From DATKZS01 sp035527835 [NCBI: bacterium] (GTDB lineage: Bacteria > RBG-13-61-14): DNA of 48,198 nucleotides. The notes under the pieces are model-generated. The model was not told the origin of the DNA and ran no database searches. It was given only the letters and a program-made list of their open reading frames with translations. Numbering within the stretch: the first letter of the stretch is position 1; the number at the start of each line of letters is the position of its first letter. Shown in pieces: positions 42,717 to 48,198 of this stretch. The stretch covers positions 1 to 48,198 of the forward strand of contig DATKZS010000046.1 of the NCBI GenBank assembly GCA_035527835.1, written 5' to 3'. A program made the translations under genes and the position numbers.

Positions 42717-43160
42717 TCATCCTCCGCGCTTGCGGTCCGCTTTCATGGGGTTGGGCCCGAGCTCGCGCACCGCGTCCGCCCGCTTGCGGGCGTGCTCCAT
42801 GAGCTGGTCCATGGACAGGCCGGAGGCCCGGACCATACCCACCCGCTCGACCCCGAACCCGATCTCCTCGAGCATCCCCCGCACGCGGTCAATCCGCTTC
42901 TCCGCCTTGGTGTTGCCCACCAGAAAGCGGCACGCCCGCTCCGGGCAGCCCACCACCTGGATGCCGTCCGCGCCCTGTTCCAGGATCTTCACCAGGTACT
43001 CGATCTCCACCTTGCTCGAACAGGGCATGATCACGAAGCGCGCCAGGCACCCGGGCAGGCGCCGGTTCGAGTTGGCCAGGTTAACGCTCGGCTCCGTGGA
43101 ATGCTGGCAATAAAGCACCACCACCTCCGGCTCGAAAACCGCGCTCATGAGCTTGTCCAT
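42717..43160 (-). CDS. MvhD/FlpD-like hydrogenase iron-sulfur subunit
   Basis: A 147-residue protein of the MvhD/FlpD family, small [2Fe-2S] proteins that pass electrons from hydrogenase or formate dehydrogenase to HdrA-type flavin subunits. Cys are seen in VVLYCQHS, in RLPGCLARF, in VIMPCSSKVEIEYL and in QVVGCPERACRFLVGN, followed by AEKRIDRVRGMLEEIG, all typical of the family. The starting ATG is either 43160 (ribosome site directly against it) or 43148 (12 bases away); neither spacing is ideal. It leads the glutamate synthase operon, where a hydrogenase-type subunit is not expected. Confidence 0.9.
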   Translation of the reverse strand: MDKLMSAVFEPEVVVLYCQHSTEPSVNLANSNRRLPGCLARFVIMPCSSKVEIEYLVKILEQGADGIQVVGCPERACRFLVGNTKAEKRIDRVRGMLEEIGFGVERVGMVRASGLSMDQLMEHARKRADAVRELGPNPMKADRKRGG

Positions 43161-43199
43161 CCTCCCCGTTGAGAAAGTTTACATATTCAGAAAATTTCC

Positions 43200-43281
43200 G
43201 GACAGGATCAACAGGATTTACAGGATTTTCGGAATGCCCTTTTTGCTTTTTCTCATCCTGTAAATCCTGTCAATCCTGTCC
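43200..43281. repeat. Hairpin repeat, AGGAT family, copy 2
   Basis: Two 27-base arms (43200-43226 and 43255-43281), each of three ACAGGAT-type units 9 bases apart, matching at 25 positions. It lies just upstream of the MvhD-like gene. Confidence 0.88.
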
Positions 43282-43298
43282 AAGAAAGAAAATTCATG

Positions 43299-43324
43299 AT
43301 TTCAGGGCGCCGCCTCGCGGCATG
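43299..43324. repeat. 26-base tail, second copy
   Basis: Matches 8191-8216 at 25 of 26 bases and follows the AGGAT-family hairpin by 17 bases, just as the first copy follows its own hairpin by 11. Confidence 0.75.
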
Positions 43325-43411
43325 ATGAACCATTTATAAAAAAGAGAGACCATCAAGACCGTCTCCCTCTTGCCGAGGCCCGCGCCGGATCAAAGAGCAT
43401 CCGCATGCGGA

Positions 43412-43894
43412 TCACCTTTTGTCGGGGGTGTCGGCGAAAAAATTTTCGTAAATTTGCCGGGCCGAGCGGGATAGACCGGGATTGAATTCAGGAAATTTCT
43501 CCAGGATCTGGTTCTCCTGCCTAAGCTCGGAAACCCAAGCCGAGAGTATAGCATGATTGACCTCGAGATGAAACTGGAGAGCCGCCGAATTCTTGCACCT
43601 GAAGGCCTGGCGCGGGCACAGTTCCGAGCGGGCCAGGTGCACGGCGCCCGCCGGCGGATCGAACGTGTCCTCGTGCCATTGCAGGACCGTTTTGAGGAAC
43701 GGGTACATCTCTTCCTCGTAAACGTTCATGGGTCCGCCCATGGACACTATGAAGTCGTAGGCCGAGGCGTCCGGCGGGACCGGGGCCCCCGCGTAAAGGG
43801 CCACGTTCTCCACGAACGCACCGATGGAGGCGAGGTAATCGCCGATGGTGCCGGCGCCTTCGGTCTCCGAATGGATGAGGCGGAGCGCTTTCAT
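43412..43894 (-). pseudogene. Class I glutamine amidotransferase with internal deletion
   Basis: About 160 residues in one open frame. The first part (residues 1-74: IVSMGGPMNVYEEEMYPFLKTVLQ) and the last part (WHEDTFDPPAGAVHLARSELCPRQAFRCKNSAALQFHLEVNH) are the two ends of a GMP-synthase-like GATase of about 230 residues. The 60 to 80 residues between them, including the GxCxG nucleophile loop, are absent without breaking the frame. It cannot work as a glutaminase. It stands between the glutamate synthase operon and glnA. Either a pseudogene with an in-frame deletion or a repurposed protein; the former is more likely. Confidence 0.75.
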
Positions 43895-43924
43895 TGCCTG
43901 GTTCTGGTGGCGTGGACACGGCAA

Positions 43925-43954
43925 GGCAGGGGCGTAGCACGCCACGCCCCTGCC
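43925..43954. repeat. Short hairpin, GGGGCGT-type
   Basis: Perfect 11-base arms (GGCAGGGGCGT and its complement) around an 8-base loop, upstream of the broken amidotransferase gene and downstream of glnA. It could form a terminator stem for glnA but has no T-run. Confidence 0.7.
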
Positions 43955-44028
43955 CGCTGCGGCCAGGGTTTAATCAGCAACTATATTTGGAGGAGTTGCA
44001 ATTATAAAATTGACCCCTCGCCGCCGCT

Positions 44029-45354
44029 TCATAAGATCGGCAGGTAGTGTGTGAGCTCGTAGTCGGTCACGTGGATGCGGAACCGGTCCCACTCGATCTT
44101 CTTGTTCTCGATCAGCTTGTTGAACACGTGGTCGCCGAGCGTCTCCTTGACCAGCGCGCTCTTCTCGGCCTCCGCGATGGCCTCGCCCAGGCTGCCGGGC
44201 AGGGAGGTGATGCCGACCTTGGCCCGGTCGGCTTCGCTCATCTTGAAGATGTCCTCCTCCACCGGCTCCGGCAGAGGGTACTTATCCTTGATGCCCTTGA
44301 GTCCGGCCGCGAGCATGCCCGCGAAAGCCAGGTACGGGTTGCACGCCGGGTCCGGGAAGCGGGCCTCGATCCGCGTGGCCTTTTCCTTTCCCGGCTTGTA
44401 CATGGGAACGCGGACGAGCGCCGAGCGGTTGCGCCGCGCCCACGACACGTAAACCGGGGCCTCGTAGCCGGGCACCAGCCGTTTGTACGAGTTCACCCAC
44501 TGCGCCACCAACAGGCAGATCTCGCGCGAGTGCTTGAGCACGCCCGCGATGTAAGACTTGCCTTCCTTGGACAGGTTGTACTTGTCACTGCCGTCGAAGA
44601 ACGCGTTCCTTTCGCCCTTGAACAAAGACTGGTGCACGTGCATGCCCGACCCGTTCTGGCCGAAGATGGGCTTGGGCATGAAGGTCGCGTAAACGCCGTG
44701 CTTCTGCGCGATCTCCTTCACCACCAGGCGGTAGGTCATGGCCGAGTCGGCCATGCACAGGGCCTCCTGGTAGCGCATGTCAATCTCGTGCTGGCTCGGC
44801 GCGACCTCGTGGTGGCTGTACTCGACCTTGATGCCCATGCTCTCCAGCGCCAGGATGGTGTCGCGCCGAAGGTCCGAGGCCACGTCCAGCGGGGTCAGGT
44901 CGAAATAGCCGCCCTGGTCCAGCGTCTCCGTGCCCTTCGAGTCCTTGAAATAAAAGTATTCCAGCTCTGGCCCGCAATACATGGTGTAACCCAGGTCCGC
45001 GGCCTTCTTCAAGTTCCGCTTCAGCACGTAGCGCGGGTCCCCCGCGTATGGCGACCCATCCGGGTTCAATACGTCCACGAACATCTTCGCCACCGCGTGC
45101 TCCTGCGGGCGCCACGGCAGGATGGTGAAGGTCGAGGGATCGGGCTTCGCCACCATGTCGCTCTCGTGGATGCGCGCGAAGCCCTCGATCGAGGAACCGT
45201 CGAACCCCATCCCCTCCTCGAACGCTAGCTCCAGCTCTCCCGGCGTGATCGCGAAACTCTTCAGCACGCCAAGAACGTCAGTGAACCACAGCCGGATAAA
45301 CCTGACGTTTTTGTCCTTGACGATCTTCAATACCGCTTCTCTGTCCATACCCAT
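44029..45354 (-). CDS. glnA: Glutamine synthetase, type I-alpha-like
   Basis: About 441 residues. ATG 45354 is chosen over the upstream TTG 45360 and ATG 45348 because GGAGG is 8 bases ahead of it. GSI marks include MGFDGSSIEGF, FGQNGSGMHVHQSLF and the KRLVPGYEAPVYVSWARRNRSALVR ATP-site segment. The length and the absence of the GSI-beta insert suggest the alpha type. The residue adenylylated in GSI-beta (Tyr in NLYDLP) is matched by Phe in EDIFKMSE, so adenylylation is not expected. It makes glutamine from glutamate, ammonia and ATP for the glutamate synthase encoded next to it. A sigma-54 promoter lies 51 bases upstream. Confidence 0.96.
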   Translation of the reverse strand: MGMDREAVLKIVKDKNVRFIRLWFTDVLGVLKSFAITPGELELAFEEGMGFDGSSIEGFARIHESDMVAKPDPSTFTILPWRPQEHAVAKMFVDVLNPDGSPYAGDPRYVLKRNLKKAADLGYTMYCGPELEYFYFKDSKGTETLDQGGYFDLTPLDVASDLRRDTILALESMGIKVEYSHHEVAPSQHEIDMRYQEALCMADSAMTYRLVVKEIAQKHGVYATFMPKPIFGQNGSGMHVHQSLFKGERNAFFDGSDKYNLSKEGKSYIAGVLKHSREICLLVAQWVNSYKRLVPGYEAPVYVSWARRNRSALVRVPMYKPGKEKATRIEARFPDPACNPYLAFAGMLAAGLKGIKDKYPLPEPVEEDIFKMSEADRAKVGITSLPGSLGEAIAEAEKSALVKETLGDHVFNKLIENKKIEWDRFRIHVTDYELTHYLPIL

Positions 45355-45404
45355 TGCCAACTCCTCCTTGAGTGATTTGGGGCCGTTTCCGGCCTATTGT
45401 TATA

Positions 45405-45420
45405 TACAAGCGGCGTGCCA
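45405..45420 (-). promoter_or_regulatory. Sigma-54 promoter of glnA
   Basis: On the minus strand TGGCAC-GCCGC-TTGTA, which differs from the consensus TGGCAC-N5-TTGCW in one position. It shares 14 identical bases with the amtB promoter (47680-47693). About 40 bases separate the expected start of the transcript from ATG 45354. Confidence 0.85.
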
Positions 45421-45495
45421 ATCACCCCGCGTTGTACCAAGCGCGCGAATTCACGAGGGTTTCAATAAGCCAGTTCAGTTTGGCCCCGATGTCAA

Positions 45496-45511
45496 CCTAC
45501 TTTTATGTAGG
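45496..45511 (-). promoter_or_regulatory. Upstream dyad shared with amtB, candidate enhancer site
   Basis: CCTAC-TTTTAT-GTAGG on the plus strand. The 12-base core TACTTTTATGTA is identical at 47773-47784 upstream of amtB. The core begins 78 bases from the GG element of the glnA promoter, against 80 at amtB, which suits a sigma-54 activator site. It is not the standard NtrC or NifA sequence. Confidence 0.6.
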
Positions 45512-45565
45512 AAATCCATTCAATAAACAACATTCGGGTAGTCAGGTCCACTTCTTTTGGTTTCA

Positions 45566-45866
45566 TCAGGCGCTGCCTTCACGGATGCGCTTCAGGTGGT
45601 CGAGGTGATGTTCCAGGAGCCACGTCCGCTCCAGGAACTCGGGCCACCCGCACTCGGGCTTGAAGCCCTTCCTGGCCTCGCCCGTGACTGGTCCCCGAGG
45701 CCACCTTGCCCTCGAACTCACGGTAAACGTCCGACCACGCCGAGAGCGCGTCCCGAGCCATCGTCGCCGCCATCCTCCTGAAGACCCGGAGCCGCTCCTC
45801 TGGTTCGAGAGGCTCGCGGCCCTTTTCATCAGGTCCGCCTTGAATCAGCCTGAGTTCCGTGGTCAT
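45566..45866 (-). pseudogene. Conserved-looking small gene broken by a frameshift
   Basis: Starting at ATG 45866 (GGAGG just ahead) the frame reads MTTELRLIQGG, then RLRVFRRMAATMARDALSAW and VYREFEGKVAS. After about base 45690 the sense continues in the next frame as TGEARKGFKPECGWPEFLERTW and LEHHLDHLKRIREGSA. Either frame alone ends in meaningless sequence. One base has been gained or lost between about 45685 and 45712, in the genome or in assembly. Joined, the product would be about 100 residues and mainly helical. Function unknown. Confidence 0.6.
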
Positions 45867-45943
45867 GGCGTCCCCCCTCCCTTCTCCGCCGAGAGTTCCC
45901 GTGAAATCGCTCCTGTTCCATAATGTTTTTTGGCGGCGCTGAG

Positions 45944-46002
45944 TCACAGAGGACGCTGAAAAAATAAATATTCTCTGCGTTCTCCGCGCCTCTGCGTTAA
46001 AA
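45944..46002. repeat. Hairpin repeat, 8/9-spaced family, copy 7 (degraded)
   Basis: The right arm (45970-46000) is intact, with units spaced 8 and 9 on the minus strand; the left arm (45944-45960) has lost about half its length. It lies downstream of glnB. Confidence 0.7.
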
Positions 46003-46019
46003 ACACCGCTTCATCCTGC

Positions 46020-46361
46020 TCACCCGATCGCCGCGCTCCCCATCTCGCCCGTCCGGATGCGCACGCAGTCCGGAAGCTCCAAGACGAAAATCTTCCCGTC
46101 CCCGATCTTCCCGGTCCGCGCCCCCCGGACGATCGCGTCTATCGTCGTTTGCAGGAACGGGTCGGTCACCGCGATCTCGATCTTCACCTTCTTCAGCAGG
46201 TTCCCCATTTCCTCCATGCCCCGGTACACCTCGGTATGGCCCTGCTGCCGGCCGCACCCCAGCACCGGAGTCACCGTGATCAGGTTCACCTCCGCCTTCT
46301 TCAGCTCATCCCTCACCTTGTCCAACTGGTGCGGCTGAATTATGGCCACGACATACTTCAT
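46020..46361 (-). CDS. glnB: PII nitrogen regulatory protein, Tyr51 absent
   Basis: A 113-residue PII protein: MKYVVAIIQPHQLDKVRDEL at the start, the T-loop GCGRQQGHTEVYRGME, and the C-terminal LPDCVRIRTGEMGSAAI. It binds ATP, ADP and 2-oxoglutarate and reports nitrogen status; beside amtB it would also block the channel, as GlnK does. Tyr46 is present, but position 51, the uridylylated Tyr in proteobacterial PII, is Glu, so control by GlnD is not expected. It follows amtB by 19 bases in one operon, so glnK is an equally fair name. Confidence 0.95.
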   Translation of the reverse strand: MKYVVAIIQPHQLDKVRDELKKAEVNLITVTPVLGCGRQQGHTEVYRGMEEMGNLLKKVKIEIAVTDPFLQTTIDAIVRGARTGKIGDGKIFVLELPDCVRIRTGEMGSAAIG

Positions 46362-46380
46362 GTCTTGTCTCCTCTTAACC

Positions 46381-47610
46381 TTATTCCAGAACCGTATAAC
46401 CCGCCTCCCGGTGCTGGCTGATGTCCAGGCCCATGACCTCGCTGTCCTCCTGCACCCGCATCCCGATCAGTGCGTCCACCGCTTTGTAGAGCACGAAGGT
46501 GAGCACGCCCGAATAGACCACGGTCGCCGCCACCCCCGCGAGCTGGATCAAAAGCTGGCGCGGGTTCCCGAACAGCAGCCCGTCCGTCCCGCCGATCGCC
46601 GCCTGCGCGAAAATGCCCGTGGCCAGCGTGCCCCACATCCCGCCGATCCCGTGCACCCCGAAAACGTCCAGCGAGTCGTCATAACCCAGCCGCGGCTTCA
46701 GGTACGCCACCGCCAGGAACCCCAGGACGCTCGCCATCACCCCGATCACGATCGCCGCCATCGGGCCCACGAACCCGCAGGCCGGGGTCACCGCGGCCAG
46801 GCCCGCGATCGCCCCCGTGGCCGCGCCCAGCATCGTCGGCGCGCCGTTGTGCCGCCATTCGATCAGGGTCCAGGCCAGGCCCGCCGCCGCGCCCGCCACG
46901 TTGGTGGTGACAAAAGCATTGGCCGCGAGCCCGTTCGCCGCGAGCGCGCTCCCCGCGTTGAACCCGAACCACCCGAACCACAAAATCCCCGTGCCCACCA
47001 CAACGAGTGGCAGGTTGTGCGGCGTGAACGGCTGGTTCTTGTAGCCCACCCGCTTTCCGATCAACAGCGCCATCACCAAGGCCGCCACCCCCGCGTTGAT
47101 GTGCACCACCGTGCCCCCCGCGAAGTCCATCAGGTGCAGATGGGCCAGCCACCCGTCCGCCGACCACACCCAGTGGCAAACCGGGTCGTAAACCAGCGTG
47201 GACCACAAAAGCATCAGCACCAGGTAACCGGAGAACTTGATCCGCTCGGCAAAGGCCCCGATGATCAGGCCGGGAGTGATCACCGCGAACATGCACTGGA
47301 AAATCATGAACGCCAAGTGCGGGACCGTCGTGGCATAATGCTCCGACGGCACCATTCCCACCCCCCTGAGACCGGCCCAGGAAAGGTCCCCGATGAAGCC
47401 GCCACCCACGTCCGGGCCGAACGAGAGCGAGTACCCGATCAACACCCACTGCAGCGTGACCACGCACATCAGGATGAAACACTGCATCAATACCGACAGA
47501 AAATTCTTGCGCCGCACCATGCCCCCGTAAAACAGCGCCAGCCCCGGCGTCATGAACAACACCAGGGCCGATGACGCCAATACCCACGCCGTGTCGCCCG
47601 CATTAATCAT
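46381..47610 (-). CDS. amtB: Ammonium transporter
   Basis: About 409 residues and eleven hydrophobic segments, the length and layout of Amt/MEP channels. Family sequences include DTAWVLASSALVLFMTPGLALFYGGMVRRKN near the N-terminus, the DFAGGTVVHINAGVAALV segment with a pore His, and DVFGVHGIGGMWGTLATG with the second pore His. ATG 47610 is preferred to GTG 47622 because GGAGG stands 5 bases ahead. It takes up ammonium for GlnA and, with glnB downstream, makes the usual amtB-PII operon. A consensus sigma-54 promoter lies 68 bases upstream. Confidence 0.97.
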   Translation of the reverse strand: MINAGDTAWVLASSALVLFMTPGLALFYGGMVRRKNFLSVLMQCFILMCVVTLQWVLIGYSLSFGPDVGGGFIGDLSWAGLRGVGMVPSEHYATTVPHLAFMIFQCMFAVITPGLIIGAFAERIKFSGYLVLMLLWSTLVYDPVCHWVWSADGWLAHLHLMDFAGGTVVHINAGVAALVMALLIGKRVGYKNQPFTPHNLPLVVVGTGILWFGWFGFNAGSALAANGLAANAFVTTNVAGAAAGLAWTLIEWRHNGAPTMLGAATGAIAGLAAVTPACGFVGPMAAIVIGVMASVLGFLAVAYLKPRLGYDDSLDVFGVHGIGGMWGTLATGIFAQAAIGGTDGLLFGNPRQLLIQLAGVAATVVYSGVLTFVLYKAVDALIGMRVQEDSEVMGLDISQHREAGYTVLE

Positions 47611-47677
47611 CGAATCCTCCACCTCCGTTTTCTTCGCCCCGCCGCCCGGCGGTCAGCTCGACCGTAGTAAGCAAAGC

Positions 47678-47693
47678 AGCAAGCGGCGTGCCA
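47678..47693 (-). promoter_or_regulatory. Sigma-54 promoter of amtB-glnB
   Basis: On the minus strand TGGCAC-GCCGC-TTGCT, a perfect match to TGGCAC-N5-TTGCW. The spacer is the same as in the glnA promoter, so the two promoters probably share an origin. About 57 bases lie between the expected transcript start and ATG 47610. Confidence 0.92.
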
Positions 47694-47769
47694 GGCGCGG
47701 CCTGCCACAATAACTCCAACAGATTCAACAGGCTGCCCCGTTAAAGGCGATTCCGCGACTATGGTAGTT

Positions 47770-47787
47770 AATTACTTTTATGTAATT
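47770..47787 (-). promoter_or_regulatory. Upstream dyad shared with glnA, candidate enhancer site
   Basis: AATTAC-TTTTAT-GTAATT, a perfect dyad with 6-base arms, whose 12-base core is identical to that upstream of glnA. The core begins 80 bases from the promoter's GG element. It stands in a locally A/T-rich stretch (47760-47825). Confidence 0.6.
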
Positions 47788-48198
47788 ATTATTTGCTCTT
47801 CCTACAATTATGTATTTAATAAAAAGAATTCGGCCCGGCATCTCCCCTGGCCGGGGATGCTCCGTCAGGCCAAGGAGCAATCCCGAGGCCGAGCCGGGGG
47901 CGGACCAGCCACCTGGAGCTGAACCCAATGATGTCTAAATTATTTCTGGAGGAAGCAGCGAAAAGTAACGGTAGTAAATAAAATAGCTCAGTGCTGTCCA
48001 AAATAAACGGACCGGAGAACCGCCAAGACGCCAAGAGCGCCAAGGATTATTTTTAAACACGATTTTAAGAGGGCTTGGGTGCGAATGTTTTTTGCTTGGC
48101 GCTCCCGTCGGCCGGTCCGCCAAGCCGGTTGGGGCCAACGCTCCGGAGCTGTTCTTTGCCGGGCCGCGAAGAAACATCATGATTTACTTGGCGATCCT
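47788..48198. other. Region without a recognisable gene
   Basis: From the amtB control region to the window end no reading frame shows protein-like character; those present run through repeats. An imperfect GC hairpin lies at about 47838-47860. The rest is unremarkable apart from the degraded repeat at 48020-48104. Confidence 0.6.
48020..48104. repeat. Hairpin repeat, 8/9-spaced family, copy 8 (broken)
   Basis: The left arm (48020-48046) has units GCCAAGAC, GCCAAGAGC and GCCAAG, spaced 8 and 9. Only about 10 bases of a right arm remain (48095-48104). A CTTGGCG stretch at the very end of the window (about 48187) may belong to the same or another copy. Confidence 0.6.

Noticed and set aside
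42588-43160. TGA at 42717 read as selenocysteine to fuse the small ORF with MvhD
   Set aside because: MvhD proteins end near this point, no Cys is expected here in the family, and no clear SECIS-like stem was recognised just after the codon. Read-through cannot be fully excluded.
45496-45511. The dyad upstream of glnA as a terminator of the frameshifted gene
   Set aside because: The stem is only 5 bases, there is no T-run, and the same core recurs upstream of amtB at the same distance from a promoter.
661-48104. Repeats as a CRISPR array
   Set aside because: The copies are isolated, inverted and without unique spacers of constant length, and no cas gene is present.

Overview
The window is GC-rich, Gram-negative-type bacterial DNA (Tat and Sec export signals, a lipobox, a periplasmic molybdoenzyme, multihaem cytochromes c). 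It comes from an anaerobic or respiratory organism with b-type and c-type haem chains, flavin/Fe-S electron-bifurcation-type machinery and sigma-54-controlled nitrogen assimilation. Desulfobacterota or Acidobacteriota-like lineages fit, but the sequence alone does not settle the phylum. No rRNA, tRNA, CRISPR array, prophage or insertion sequence was seen.

Layout. (1) 1-7531, plus strand: a catabolic-looking row with an RraA-like protein (cut by the window edge), an IlvD/Edd dehydratase, a metallo-beta-lactamase-fold hydrolase, an exported GH38-like glycoside hydrolase and an FAD oxidoreductase. (2) 7556-10977: mobB (Mo-cofactor), a second FAD oxidoreductase, an SDR, and a PIN-toxin/antitoxin-like pair. 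(3) 11042-23468: a divergent respiratory island. The minus strand carries a five-gene operon for a type II DMSO-reductase-family molybdoenzyme (alpha, beta, gamma, TorD-like chaperone, trihaem cytochrome c). The plus strand carries a cupredoxin-like protein, a Rieske protein, a split b6-type cytochrome b and an octahaem cytochrome c. Together they look like one electron path between a periplasmic Mo enzyme and the quinone pool. (4) 23787-26554: an exported tandem START-like protein and a Tat lipoprotein of the C45/AAT family. (5) 26870-33410: NuoE-like, NuoF-like, a NuoG/NfnA fusion and NfnB, resembling the Sporomusa-type Nfn (Stn) bifurcating transhydrogenase. (6) 33459-35487: a low-GC hypothetical gene and a DUF4143-type ATPase behind a tandem palindrome. 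(7) 35724-36866: an exported TIM-barrel-like protein. (8) 36968-47610, minus strand: nitrogen assimilation. A split glutamate synthase (GATase-GXGXG fusion; an FMN subunit that is an internal tandem duplication) lies in an operon with a 39-codon small ORF and an MvhD-type Fe-S protein. After it come a broken GATase gene, glnA, a frameshifted gene, glnB and amtB.

Two regulatory patterns stand out. glnA and amtB each have a near-identical sigma-54 promoter (TGGCACGCCGCTTG) with a shared dyad, TAC-ATAAAA-GTA, about 80 bp upstream. PII lacks Tyr51 and glutamine synthetase has Phe where the adenylylated Tyr would be, so control looks transcriptional or allosteric rather than by covalent modification.

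The spaces between genes are filled by several families of hairpin repeats. The main family has units spaced 8 then 9 bp in each arm. Its arm sequences differ between copies but stay complementary within a copy, and some copies sit inside operons.
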